From NCBI RefSeq assembly GCF_024494655.1, contig NZ_JANHDL010000004.1, forward strand, positions 1 through 64,000: a stretch of 64,000 bases of DNA. The letters run 5' to 3'. Position numbers and translations under genes: made by a program. Source of the DNA: Halorubrum laminariae (lineage in GTDB: Archaea > Halobacteriota > Halobacteria > Halobacteriales > Haloferacaceae). Shown here piece by piece: positions 1 to 8,086 of the stretch. The notes beneath the pieces are model-generated. The model had not been told where the DNA came from and ran no database searches. It worked only from the letters and a program-made list of their open reading frames with translations. Each line of letters starts with the position of its first letter. Position 1 is the stretch's first letter.

Positions 1-82
1 CAGTGTCGGATTGTGTTGGTGTCATACTTCCAATCCGGCTTTTAGTCTAGTGAAAGTGACTATTTCGCTCCGTTAGTGATAG

Positions 83-670
83 ATGCCGGATACGTCTGAA
101 CTGATTTTGAAACCGTGCAACGGGCTACTTGAAAGTAGACTCTCAGACTTCGAACACATAGTCGTGAGATGGGAGCTGGACACATTTGTTCAAAATTTGG
201 GGAAGTTAGGATACAATCCTGCGGCGTACATCTGTAACAACCCTAATTGCGAGAAATTCGACTATGAGAGTCGAGTAGCAGGAGAAACCGCTTGCGGGAT
301 GTATCTGTCTCAGAATTACCCGCTATCTGGCACGGAACAAGAGGAGTTACTGGAGAAGGGAATGGAGGCAGTGGATGTCTCCCTCCATTCTGTTTCGGTC
401 CCGCTTGAGACAATCGAGATTGTCGTCGGACCAGAAGATCTTTCGGAGGAGTTCAAGATTCTGGGGTGGTATTGTAGCACCGAATGTGCCCGTACAAGTG
501 ATACTCCGAGTGGTTATTTTGCGGTGACTTGTTCTGTATATGTTCTCCATCCCCCAGATATCAAGCGAACGTCTGTCGCCCCTGATATCCACCGAGTCTT
601 AGGCCCCACGCCAGACCGGCCTCGGCATCGGGTTGCGGATTTTTTGGCTGGTATTGAAACTCACCATTAG
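83..670 (+). CDS. hypothetical protein with paired cysteines
   Basis: 195 aa, not recognised. A CNNPNC motif near residue 51 and a YCSTEC motif near residue 140 could form one zinc site. There is no signal peptide or membrane segment. It is the only gene before the convergent archaellin pair, and its base composition is more AT-rich than the downstream minus-strand genes. The ATG is preceded by a short AT-rich stretch but no clear ribosome binding site, so a leaderless transcript is possible. Confidence 0.55.
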   Translation: MPDTSELILKPCNGLLESRLSDFEHIVVRWELDTFVQNLGKLGYNPAAYICNNPNCEKFDYESRVAGETACGMYLSQNYPLSGTEQEELLEKGMEAVDVSLHSVSVPLETIEIVVGPEDLSEEFKILGWYCSTECARTSDTPSGYFAVTCSVYVLHPPDIKRTSVAPDIHRVLGPTPDRPRHRVADFLAGIETHH

Positions 671-780
671 AACGCCGGCACGACCTCGTACGATGATGTA
701 TGATTGTTCGGTTGTACGAGACGCCCCTGTGGTCGAAAAAACTGTTCCGCAAACGTTGGGTCTCGGTGCTAGATAGCTCG

Positions 781-1785
781 TTAGAGCCGGACCGCTTCGC
801 CGTTTTTGCTGAAGAGGTCCGGGGCACGGAGTTCGACCTGCGTCGTCGCGCCTGCGGGCGACACGATGTCGAGGGTTGCCTCCTGACCCTGGCTGAAGGC
901 CGTTCCGTCGTCGAACGCGCCCGCGGCGGGGTTGATCAGGATAGTGTAGTCATCCTGGTCGTTGAGGACAGGTGACGACTCAAAGTCTCCGTCTTCACCG
1001 ACAGCGAACTCGTTCGCTCCGAGGTCAGTGACACTGCTTCCCCCCGTAGTCGTGGTACTCTCGGCTGCGCTGCCGGAGTCCACAGTCTGGGTGACCTGTG
1101 TGTCGAGAACGGAACTGTCGCTGGTGTCTTGGAGGTCAACAACGAATTCGTCTCCAGCCGAGAGCGACCCTCCGGTGTTGATCTCGTTGTCTCCACTACC
1201 GGCCGAGTCGAAGGTGAACGACTGACCGTCAAGGTCGGCTCCTGTCACCGTCGTGGTGTCGTCCGCAGTGGCGGAAACACCGCCAGCGTGGTACTCGAGA
1301 ACCAGATCCTGATCGGTGTCGGCTGCGTCAAGACCGTCGATGTTGTTGTAGCTGATGGAGATGGAGACACTGGTGTCACTTGCACCGATGGCCGGAGCGG
1401 ACAACTGAGTCACCTGCGAACCGCCGGATGTAGAGTCAACGAAAACCAGATTCTCCTGCCCACCCGGCCCGACGGCTTGGATGGTGGTTTCAGAGAGATC
1501 GATCTGACCCGCACCGGGAGCGCCCGTGACTCCGAGGCGAATCTCGTCGAGCGTGCCTGTACTACTGTCGCCGACAACACCAACCTCGCTGTTCACGTTG
1601 ACACGCTCTGAGACGAGGTCCGTGCTTTCTTCGCCCGTTGCTTCGGCCTGCGTCTGAAGGAAGCCGGCCGTGTTGATGAGCACGCCTGCGGCGATCGCAG
1701 CGACGAGAACCATCGCGATGAACACGATGAGCGTGCCGATACCGACCTGGCCTCGGTCCTCTGTGTTAGTGATGAACTCGAACAT
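781..1785 (-). CDS. archaellin (type IV pilin-like flagellin), long copy
   Basis: 334 aa archaellin, the structural subunit of the archaeal rotary filament. Near residue 10 is a class III signal peptide: charged DRGQVGIG followed by about 20 hydrophobic residues ([20 protein letters not shown]), processed before the GIG by prepilin/prearchaellin peptidase. The remainder is acidic, Ser/Thr/Gly-rich beta-type sequence typical of halophilic filament exteriors. The stop of the upstream archaellin lies 3 bp before this start, so the two are co-transcribed. The first 45 residues are almost identical to the neighbour while the rest is diverged, suggesting gene conversion or antigenic-type variation. 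No motor or assembly genes are nearby. Confidence 0.9.
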   Translation of the reverse strand: MFEFITNTEDRGQVGIGTLIVFIAMVLVAAIAAGVLINTAGFLQTQAEATGEESTDLVSERVNVNSEVGVVGDSSTGTLDEIRLGVTGAPGAGQIDLSETTIQAVGPGGQENLVFVDSTSGGSQVTQLSAPAIGASDTSVSISISYNNIDGLDAADTDQDLVLEYHAGGVSATADDTTTVTGADLDGQSFTFDSAGSGDNEINTGGSLSAGDEFVVDLQDTSDSSVLDTQVTQTVDSGSAAESTTTTGGSSVTDLGANEFAVGEDGDFESSPVLNDQDDYTILINPAAGAFDDGTAFSQGQEATLDIVSPAGATTQVELRAPDLFSKNGEAVRL

Positions 1786-1787
1786 CG

Positions 1788-2378
1788 TTACAGCCTCACC
1801 GAATTTTCGACGACGGTACTCGGGATACGGATCTCCGTGGTGGTTGACGCCCCCGAAGCCGTTGTGAACGAAACGGAGAGGGAGTCACCCTCTGCGAGCA
1901 CGTAGCCCAGTTCGTCCCCGTCAGCGACTCCGATGTCGTTGTCGGTGGTGAGCGCGATGGAGACCTCTGCTCGGTCACCATTATCGGTCAGCACGTTGTT
2001 GCTGCCCCCAGTGAAAATGTCGATCGAGGCGGAGCTATCGTCAAGCTGAATGGTTTCTTGTCCGTCTGCCCCAATCAACTCTGCCGATACTTCGTCCAAG
2101 TCGATGTTACTGGCACCTGGCGACTGGGCGACCACGAACTGCAAGTGATCGACGTCACCGGCACTCGGGTCGTCGAGGTACCCCGACTGACTCACGATCT
2201 GGAGCCGGTCGCTGACCTGCTGTGTACTCTCTTCGCCCGTTGCTTCGGCCTGCGTCTGAAGGAAGCCGGCCGTGTTGATGAGCACGCCTGCGGCGATCGC
2301 GGCGACGAGAACCATCGCGATGAACACGATGAGTGTGCCGATACCTACCTGCCCTCTGTCTGTGTCTTGTGTCGTCAT
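1788..2378 (-). CDS. archaellin, short copy
   Basis: 196 aa archaellin with the same class III signal peptide ([18 protein letters not shown]) at residues 7-25 and a hydrophobic N-terminal helix for filament packing, then a shorter diverged outer domain. It is the first gene of a two-gene unit with the longer archaellin 3 bp downstream. A small palindrome lies just before the ATG and could affect translation or expression. Haloarchaeal archaellins average about 190-220 aa, so this copy is normal and the neighbour is enlarged. Confidence 0.9.
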   Translation of the reverse strand: MTTQDTDRGQVGIGTLIVFIAMVLVAAIAAGVLINTAGFLQTQAEATGEESTQQVSDRLQIVSQSGYLDDPSAGDVDHLQFVVAQSPGASNIDLDEVSAELIGADGQETIQLDDSSASIDIFTGGSNNVLTDNGDRAEVSIALTTDNDIGVADGDELGYVLAEGDSLSVSFTTASGASTTTEIRIPSTVVENSVRL

Positions 2379-2393
2379 GTTGTTGTCATTGTG

Positions 2394-2410
2394 CCCGTCC
2401 GTTGAACGGG
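2394..2410 (-). promoter_or_regulatory. palindrome in archaellin leader
   Basis: CCGTTGAACGG is an 11-bp palindrome nested in a CCCGT/ACGGG stem, 16 nt before the archaellin ATG. It could be an RNA hairpin or an operator; function not shown by sequence. Confidence 0.35.
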
Positions 2411-2484
2411 TGGTTCACTACCATCTGCCGTAGTGGGCTAGTCATGATCTGCCACTCCGGAGTGCGTCGCTGTCTGGCTACATA

Positions 2485-2602
2485 GGGGGTCGCTGGGGTT
2501 CGAACCCAGAGCTGCCTCGCGTGAGTTGGAAAGGCCGGACGATTGTACAATGTTCGAAGTTGTCTCACAGCTAAGGTGTTCTGCCGTTTGAACTACGGCC
2601 CC
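2485..2602 (-). tRNA. intron-containing tRNA, isotype unresolved (His or Thr possible)
   Basis: 118 nt. Acceptor 5' GGGGCCG faces 3' CGACCCC with one C-A mismatch. The D arm is GTTC-loop-GAAC and the T arm is CTGGG-TTCGAAC-CCCAG. Between them the anticodon region is about 44 nt too long, consistent with an archaeal intron. The 5' half contains AGCTGTGAG: GTG would read His codons, supported by the C73-like discriminator, while TGT would read Thr but places C at position 33. The anticodon stem CCTT/GAGG is weak, so decay is also possible. Confidence 0.55.
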
Positions 2603-2663
2603 TGTTGCGGTTGCCCGAGGTGATCGGGCGTCTTCTATCTATTTGATTCCCACACCCCAAACG

Positions 2664-2680
2664 GGATATATAAATAAAAT
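2664..2680 (-). promoter_or_regulatory. TATA box upstream of tRNA
   Basis: Minus-strand ATTTTATTTATATAT is a strong archaeal TATA element about 65 nt upstream of the tRNA 5' end, in an otherwise featureless intergenic stretch. Confidence 0.5.
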
Positions 2681-2764
2681 CTAGAGGCGGCCTCTCTACC
2701 CAGTCCGGTCTACTTCGATCCGATTTGGAACGCCCTTAGGCCGTTTCATATCTGCGGGTTGGAA

Positions 2765-3718
2765 TTATTCGAAGAGGTCCGCAAGGGCGATTCCTGAAAC
2801 TCGGTGGAGGGCCTCCCAGTAGGTTTCCGGCTCTGTGCTTACTCGCTTGAACGTAATCCGCATATCTGCGCTGTAGCCCTTCGCGTTTTTCCACTGGATA
2901 TGGAGTCGGTCTTGGCCCCACCGGTTGTCGTCTTTGATCCTGACGAAACCGTACGGGTCGCCAACCATCTTCGGATTAATGAAGTCGGCTACCTCTTGAG
3001 CACTGTAGATACCTTCGTCGCGAGCGGTGTTGGTGTCGATGGGGAACTTGAAATCGTCCTGGCGGTCGCACTTGAAGCGTCCCGACACGGTGTGTGGGTT
3101 GAGCGTGTCCGTCTTGTCGTCGTATGTCAGGACTGTTGCCCGGTCTGGTTCAGGGGTCTCTCGAACGAATCGGAAGGGCTGAGAGCAGTCTGTGTTGAGA
3201 CATCGCTTGATTTCGATCGTCTTGGTTCCCTGCTCTTCGATGCGGATCGGTTTCCCCGTTCCATCGTGCGTACAGCTGGGACAGGACCGAGTGTCTGTGT
3301 CTGGGAGATACGAGTGAAGCATCTCCAAGCCGTTCGTTTTCAGCTTGTAGATATCCCCGAACTCGCCGAGGAGGTGTGCTTTTCGAACGCCGCCTGTTTC
3401 ACAGTCTGCGAGTGTGTCGACCCACGCGACGCCACCGGCTGAGCCATCGGTCATTCCTGCTGCGAGCTTCCCATGCGTACCGTCTTCGCCGACGACGATG
3501 AGGGGGTTCTTCCCGAGGATGGTGAATGACTCGTCGACGACGACGTACTCCGTCCCGGCGATCCAGAGGACGTCCCCTTGCTCACAGTTGAAGACTTGTT
3601 CGGGAGTGGTGATTGTTTCTTCAACCGCCGATTCGTCTACTTCAGGGGCGGCGATGGTCGTATAGTCGATATCTGAGAGCGTTACAGCACCGCTTGATTG
3701 GGTTGTTGATCCGGTCAT
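2765..3718 (-). CDS. hypothetical protein with zinc-ribbon-like cysteines
   Basis: 317 aa, unrecognised. The middle holds CPSC (SCPSCTHDG) and, 25-30 residues later, CLNTDC, a four-cysteine arrangement typical of a small zinc ribbon. The N-terminal half is beta-rich. I chose the ATG at 3718, preceded by a GGTGAG ribosome-binding-like sequence, over an in-frame GTG 12 nt upstream. A copy of the recurrent intergenic box lies 52 nt before the start. It is the last gene of the minus-strand series before the tRNA. Confidence 0.7.
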   Translation of the reverse strand: MTGSTTQSSGAVTLSDIDYTTIAAPEVDESAVEETITTPEQVFNCEQGDVLWIAGTEYVVVDESFTILGKNPLIVVGEDGTHGKLAAGMTDGSAGGVAWVDTLADCETGGVRKAHLLGEFGDIYKLKTNGLEMLHSYLPDTDTRSCPSCTHDGTGKPIRIEEQGTKTIEIKRCLNTDCSQPFRFVRETPEPDRATVLTYDDKTDTLNPHTVSGRFKCDRQDDFKFPIDTNTARDEGIYSAQEVADFINPKMVGDPYGFVRIKDDNRWGQDRLHIQWKNAKGYSADMRITFKRVSTEPETYWEALHRVSGIALADLFE

Positions 3719-3761
3719 ATCTCTTCTCACCTATTCCGAACTCCGCATCACTCGATCTGGT

Positions 3762-3771
3762 GGATAAAAAC
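3762..3771 (-). promoter_or_regulatory. recurrent intergenic box 1
   Basis: Coding-strand GTTTTTATCC; T-run begins 52 nt before the ATG at 3718. Divergent copy of the shared box, so the weakest end of the family. Confidence 0.4.
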
Positions 3772-3772
3772 T

Positions 3773-4180
3773 TCAGGTCCAGTGGTTCAGATCGCTTTGT
3801 CCGTCGCCGGAGTCTGAGTCTGTTTCTGTGTCTTCATCGTCCGACTCCGGTTCGGGGTTGTCCGTCGGGTCTGCGTCTTGGTCGCCGCCTGCCTTCCTGA
3901 CGTGGGTGATCTGCTCGCCGTTGTTCTTTGCGGTGATCTCGTCAATCGCGGTGGAGAGTGCGTCCTCGAGTGTGGCGTTGTCTGTGAAGACTGGGCGGAA
4001 TGGCTCGTAGTTCGCGAGGCCCATCACGGTCCATCCTGAATGGGTGGTTGCTGGATTCGTCGGGTAGATCGCGATCGAGTAGCGCGTTTCCCCTTCCGCA
4101 CGGAGCAGCGAGATGTGCTCCTCGATGTTCGTGGAGACCACCCAGCCAGACGGAAGATCGGGAATGTCGTGGTGGGCCAT
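3773..4180 (-). CDS. hypothetical protein with acidic tail
   Basis: 135 aa, unrecognised. The first 90 residues look globular (PSGWVVST, YSIAIYPTNP, GWTVMGLANYEPF). The last 40 residues are an Asp/Glu/Ser-rich, probably disordered tail, common on halophilic nucleic-acid-associated proteins. The ATG is clear, and the upstream gene ends 45 nt before it. Confidence 0.65.
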   Translation of the reverse strand: MAHHDIPDLPSGWVVSTNIEEHISLLRAEGETRYSIAIYPTNPATTHSGWTVMGLANYEPFRPVFTDNATLEDALSTAIDEITAKNNGEQITHVRKAGGDQDADPTDNPEPESDDEDTETDSDSGDGQSDLNHWT

Positions 4181-4224
4181 GTTGTTATCGGGAAACTGGT
4201 GTCTGAGGGTTTGACCTTATTGCT

Positions 4225-4641
4225 CTATATCTCCCCGAGGACGCACACGAGGTGATTCGCTGCGGGGGTATCGCTGTTGTGGATGTGGAGTGAATTCATG
4301 TTGTCCACCCAGGCGTACTCTGCGAGTGCCTTGAGAACTGGGAGTAGTACCGTGTAGGCGTCGAGCTCAACGAATTCGGTCGTGATGAACGATGTTCGGT
4401 TGCCGACCTCGGCTATTGCTGGCTCGAATGGGGTCTCGTCGAACAGGTCGGTTGGGAACTGTTCTAAGCCCCCTCGGTTGACGATGATGCTCAGCTTTGT
4501 ATTGCGAGTGGGGTTCGAGACGTGCTTGAAGTTAACCGACACAGCTTCCGGCTCGTGAGTGATCGTGACGCTCTGCTCGGTCTCTTCGTAGGTGAATTTC
4601 CGGTTCTCGTTGTCGGAGTATGGGTAGGTGGTCATGGTCAT
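4225..4641 (-). CDS. hypothetical protein, tandem paralogue of the next gene
   Basis: 138 aa, function unknown. It aligns along its whole length with the upstream gene: a Y-x-ETE-x-SV motif near the N-terminus, F-x-TTE in the middle, then AxYAW and a C-terminal H-x-V. The ATG at 4641 overlaps the upstream stop as ATGA, supporting translational coupling and this start. The pair arose by duplication and has diverged considerably. Confidence 0.72.
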   Translation of the reverse strand: MTMTTYPYSDNENRKFTYEETEQSVTITHEPEAVSVNFKHVSNPTRNTKLSIIVNRGGLEQFPTDLFDETPFEPAIAEVGNRTSFITTEFVELDAYTVLLPVLKALAEYAWVDNMNSLHIHNSDTPAANHLVCVLGEI

Positions 4642-5048
4642 GGGATGATCGTCGCGACGACGTGGGAGTGATGGTCCGATTCGACCGTCTGGACGTTGAG
4701 CCAGCAACCACCGGGATACTCCCAAGCGTAGTTCGCGACTGTCGAGAGGATGTCGACCAGTTCTTCGTACGAATCCACGTTGTGGAGTTCGGTCGTGAGG
4801 AAGAAGTGAGCGGAATCCTCGTGGACCGTGTCGATCTCGAAGTCGGTCTCGGCGAACGGCCCGACGAGGTGGTCTGCGATCAGGTGTTCGTATGCGACGA
4901 CGCTGAACTTGGTCGGGGCGTCTTCATACGCCTTATCGAACGTCACCTCTAGCGGCTCATCTCGGTGTGAGAGCCGGACTGAGTGTTCGGTTTCGGTGTA
5001 GTCGATACAGGTCTCGGTGCTTGTTGCTGGGTGGTGTGCTGAACTCAT
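4638..5048 (-). CDS. hypothetical protein, tandem paralogue
   Basis: 136 aa, function unknown. Shares YTETEHSVRLSH near residue 17, FFLTTELHNVDSYEELVDIL and YAW near the C-terminus with the downstream gene. Alpha/beta composition, no membrane segments. The two are coupled by an ATGA overlap, so they may form a heteromer. Confidence 0.72.
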   Translation of the reverse strand: MSSAHHPATSTETCIDYTETEHSVRLSHRDEPLEVTFDKAYEDAPTKFSVVAYEHLIADHLVGPFAETDFEIDTVHEDSAHFFLTTELHNVDSYEELVDILSTVANYAWEYPGGCWLNVQTVESDHHSHVVATIIP

Positions 5049-5068
5049 GAGAATTGATTCGGTGCGGG

Positions 5069-5437
5069 CTACAGATCGACGCTGGTCTCGTTGATGGCCT
5101 CGACCAGGTCGTCATGGATCCGGTCTGTGAGATCGAGTTCGTCCGCTTCGAACCGATCCAAAGCGTCGAGTGCGATGTCGGCTTCGTCGGAGCTGGTGAT
5201 CATGATGGTCGGGTTCTGTTGAGACCGACCTTCCCAGAGTCGCTTGAAATTCGACACCTGCTCGGCGTTGCCGTACTCTCCGCCGATCGCCTCTTTGAGG
5301 AGGCTGCTGAGTGCGTCGTCGACGTCGACAGCCTCCTTTCGGGTGACTTCGACCTCGATGTATGCCTCCGCGTCGGTGCTGACCTCAGCTACGTTTCTGT
5401 CGAGTGTCTCGAACGCTTCGACGGTGATTGTATCCAT
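5069..5437 (-). CDS. hypothetical acidic protein
   Basis: 122 aa, unrecognised. Very acidic, no cysteines. N-terminal residues alternate as in a beta-strand (MDTITVEAFETL), and the C-terminal half is predicted helical. A recurrent box 49 nt upstream overlaps the stop codon of the preceding gene, so this gene has its own promoter despite being packed end to end. Confidence 0.68.
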   Translation of the reverse strand: MDTITVEAFETLDRNVAEVSTDAEAYIEVEVTRKEAVDVDDALSSLLKEAIGGEYGNAEQVSNFKRLWEGRSQQNPTIMITSSDEADIALDALDRFEADELDLTDRIHDDLVEAINETSVDL

Positions 5438-5477
5438 GTGTGGTGTCTCCTTAGACTCCCCTACATCTCCTTTCGGG

Positions 5478-5487
5478 GGCTACAAAC
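5478..5487 (-). promoter_or_regulatory. recurrent intergenic box 2
   Basis: Coding-strand GTTTGTAGCCCCCGAA. The TAG stop of the upstream gene (5480-5482) lies inside the box. T-run is 49 nt before the ATG at 5437. Confidence 0.6.
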
Positions 5488-6527
5488 TCTCTGAGGTATC
5501 CAACTGGCTCTTCTCGGCCACCGTGGTCAAGTCCTCGGTCAGTATCGCACTCGCAGCGGGAATTGACGAAACGGTGGTGTACGCAGACTTCGACTCGAGC
5601 CACTCGGTGAGATCGTCCGGGTGGCTGGGATCGACGAGAGGGGCTGTCGCCTTATCCTTCTGTGGCAACGAATCGCTTGAATCGGATGCGGTTAGTCTGA
5701 GTTGGTTATGCGACAGTCCGAGCTTCAGACTTTCCTTGGGGACGCAGTCGGGCGCGTCTGTGGCCCAATTGCCACTCACCAGATCGTGTCTGACCAGATC
5801 CCACGGCGTGTCTTTCTGTGTCGGGGAGGTAGTTCCGAATCGGGACTGGTAGGTGGTGGAGGAGAGAGATGAGGTCGATAAGGCCGTCTCTCGGGTCTAC
5901 GTACTTGCGTTTTGTTCCGCCGAGAACGGAGAAGTCACCGGGATTGTCCCCGACACTGTGGCCGCGAATCCCGAGCATTGGCGACTCGTCGTCCGGGGTG
6001 TATGACCGTATCTTCTCCCCGTTGGTGTAACCGACGACTTTCTCGGTTCGGAGGTGGTACTTGTCGTCTCGATTGGCCCCGCGATCGTTTAGCGAGAGCT
6101 TGAATCTGACCAGCGAGCCGCCTTTGCCGTACTCCGCATCGTAGGCGGGTCCGTCTGCGAGATAGCTCACGTGAGTGGCATCGTGGGTGACGAGCTTCCA
6201 CTGGCCAATTGTGTCCGGAAGCGCATCAACGCCGTCTGGGATTCTGTTCGTTCGGTATCGCCTTTCCTCCGGGTTGAGGGGCGTGACGATCGATTGCTCT
6301 CGAAGAAATGCTGGGTAGTGTTCGATGATGTGCGACTCGACATCTTCGTACAGGTCTGCGAGGGGGGTCTTGGACTGAGACGCCGTGGTCGGTGTAGGTG
6401 TAGTTCTCTTTCCCGCGTTGGACTGTTCGGACTGTTCGTCCGTTTCGTTCTGTTTCTGTGGTGTATTCTGTGATGACGGGGTGTCTGTTGTCGAAAACGC
6501 CGAGAGAGACTCTTGTGTGTCGGTCAT
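5480..6527 (-). CDS. hypothetical protein, one gene read in two frames (probable frameshift near 5810)
   Basis: The reading frame opened by the ATG at 6527 runs to 5706. Its last 35 or so residues turn Arg/Gly-rich and unlike the rest. From about 5815 a +1 frame carries natural-looking sequence (DTPWDLVRHDLVSGNWATDAP) down to a stop at 5480. The simplest reading is one gene of about 349 aa with a single-base indel or programmed shift near an AGAAAGA run. The N-terminal 60 residues are Ser/Thr/Gln-rich linker; the core (KGGSLVRFKLSLNDRG, SPMLGIRGHSVGDNPG, GGTKRKYVDPRDGL) is not recognised. The start overlaps the upstream stop by ATGA. Confidence 0.55.
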
Positions 6528-7264
6528 TCACCCTCTCCGGTGATGTCGTGGTGCGTGGCGAATGCGAAGAGGAGTTCTCTGAACGCCTCCGGGCTCACAT
6601 TGTGATGGTCGAGCTTGGATTTCTGGTCGATCGTGTTCGAGAACTGGGTGAGGATGCCACCTGCATCGATGGGATACCGGCCAAGCGCGTGTTCGACTCG
6701 GGGAAGTCGGAGCAGCTGCCGGTCAAAGGCGAGCTCGGTGTCGAGGTCGTCCCGCATGAACTCGGCCATCCGCCTCACGGCTTGGCCCCACTCTGGGTAG
6801 GTCGTATCACCCCGCCCGTTCACCCAGTCTGAGTCAGTGATCTCGGTACGGATGTACGGTAACAGTTTGTCTAGCCGGTCCGTTCGGTCGTGATCGGTGA
6901 CGTCGAGCGTCTCGACAGGGGCGACCTCGGTGGGTTCATCGGGGCCGTCGCCGGCAGGGACGAATCCGACTCGGTCGGGGATGTCGTCGCTGTAAGAGTG
7001 CGAGTGGGCGAGGACCCCGGCGAACTGAAGGCCGTGGTCTGCTGAAGGTCCGTGGTAGAGCCGGTATGATTCGGTGTGGCCGTCCGTCTTTGCGCCGACT
7101 AACAGCGGCTCGTCCATCTCGTTGATGGTAACGGCCGTTCCCCACGAACTGAGGGCGGTGAACGCCTCCAGTACGTGAGCGGACGCTGATTCGCTGATCT
7201 GCTCTACCGAGGTGGGGACCCCGGCTAACTCGAAGTCGCCGATCGTGGTGCTGGATTCACTCAT
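6524..7264 (-). CDS. hypothetical protein
   Basis: 246 aa, unrecognised. N-terminal domain with a His-rich AHSHSYSDD segment near residue 85, then a helical C-terminal half. The stop overlaps the next gene's start (ATGA). Upstream are a recurrent box and then a palindromic element, so this gene heads a two-gene operon. Confidence 0.7.
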   Translation of the reverse strand: MSESSTTIGDFELAGVPTSVEQISESASAHVLEAFTALSSWGTAVTINEMDEPLLVGAKTDGHTESYRLYHGPSADHGLQFAGVLAHSHSYSDDIPDRVGFVPAGDGPDEPTEVAPVETLDVTDHDRTDRLDKLLPYIRTEITDSDWVNGRGDTTYPEWGQAVRRMAEFMRDDLDTELAFDRQLLRLPRVEHALGRYPIDAGGILTQFSNTIDQKSKLDHHNVSPEAFRELLFAFATHHDITGEGE

Positions 7265-7316
7265 GAGTATTCTATCTCTGATGGGCTCTTTTCGAACCCC
7301 TCCACCTCTAATCCGG

Positions 7317-7326
7317 GGGAGAAAAA
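7317..7326 (-). promoter_or_regulatory. recurrent intergenic box 3
   Basis: Coding-strand GTTTTTCTCCCCCGG followed by GAGGTGGAGG. T-run is 61 nt before the ATG at 7264. Here the box is itself flanked by complementary CCGGGGG/CCCCCGG. Confidence 0.5.
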
Positions 7327-7354
7327 CTCACCCCCGGCGTGGTGGGTGGGTGTC

Positions 7355-7398
7355 TCTTGTCAATTGCGTCCGCTATCAGATTGTAACGATTGACAAGA
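7355..7398. repeat. inverted-repeat element, copy A
   Basis: Perfect 10-bp arms TCTTGTCAAT and ATTGACAAGA separated by 24 nt, starting 9 nt after the stop of the DUF6884-like gene. Positions 7381-7399 match, in reverse complement, a 19-bp sequence (GTCTTGTCAATCGTTACAA) at 62844-62862. May act as a terminator hairpin, operator or recombination site. Confidence 0.6.
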
Positions 7399-7407
7399 CC
7401 GGTTCTG

Positions 7408-7884
7408 CTACTCGTTGTCGAGTTCCGCGAATGTGGTCTGCCCAGTCGGATCGGTTCCGTCTGCTAACTCCTTGAGTTTCCCGCGCTGGTCGAATAGTTG
7501 GACCCCCTCAAGCGGGTCCCAGATCGTCACACTGGCGTCGAGGGCGTCTTTCAACTTCTCTGCGTAGTCTCGCCCCATCAGGATGAGAACCTTGTCTGCG
7601 TGGCCCACGTTGCCTGCGACCTCCTCGGCCAACTCCCACTGTTCGTCTTCGGGGAGTTCTGAGATCTGCTGGTCGTACCACGGGAGCTTTTCGTCGGGTT
7701 CGACGTAGCCGAACTTCCCAGAGAAGATCGCCCACTCATCGCAGTTCGCTTCGAGGGCGTCTCTCCGGGAGTCGAACAGCCAAGAGTCGTAGAGGTGTTG
7801 TGCCTCGATCTTGCCTTGGAAATCGTCGTCGACGCTCTTCGACTTGCTACACGCCGTTATTCCGACTACTGTTTGGTCTGACAT
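7408..7884 (-). CDS. DUF6884-like protein
   Basis: 158 aa. N-terminus VGITACSKSKS, then LYDSWLFDSRRDALE, WAIFSGKFGYVEPDEKLPWYDQQISEL and VLILMGRDYAEKL match the pattern of DUF6884 proteins (CSKSK; a-x-x-LY-S-LF; W-LS-KYG--P---L-PYD). This small alpha/beta family is frequent in phages and haloviruses. Its reaction is not established as far as I know; the CSK-S/T-K motif recalls one in archaeosine synthases, so a role in base modification is a guess. Its stop is followed by the palindromic element that recurs after the PAPS-reductase-like gene. Confidence 0.72.
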   Translation of the reverse strand: MSDQTVVGITACSKSKSVDDDFQGKIEAQHLYDSWLFDSRRDALEANCDEWAIFSGKFGYVEPDEKLPWYDQQISELPEDEQWELAEEVAGNVGHADKVLILMGRDYAEKLKDALDASVTIWDPLEGVQLFDQRGKLKELADGTDPTGQTTFAELDNE

Positions 7885-7888
7885 GGTG

Positions 7889-8086
7889 TTAGTCCTTCTT
7901 TCGGCCGAGGAGGAGGAGTCCGAAGAGCGTCCCCCACGCGAGGATCTGTCCAGAAGTGCCAGCTACTCCGAAGATGACTGGTAGAAACAGAAAGAACAGG
8001 ATTGCGATGCTGATCGCTTTCAGCCAGTCGGCGTCTCCCGACCGAGCGGCGTGATAGACGACGGCGAAGAGGGGCCAGGGAGCCAT
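7889..8086 (-). CDS. small two-helix membrane protein
   Basis: 65 aa. A weakly hydrophobic N-terminus is followed by two strong transmembrane segments (AISIAILFFLFLPVIFGVAG and ILAWGTLFGLLLLG) and a basic RKKD tail. Spaced 4 nt from the downstream gene and overlapping the upstream stop by one base, so co-transcribed. Holin-like size and topology, but nothing specific supports that. Confidence 0.65.
   Translation of the reverse strand: MAPWPLFAVVYHAARSGDADWLKAISIAILFFLFLPVIFGVAGTSGQILAWGTLFGLLLLGRKKD

Noticed and set aside
7889..8086. Holin
   Set aside because: Size and two membrane spans fit, but no lysis gene is adjacent and archaeal lysis systems are poorly defined; kept as unknown membrane protein.
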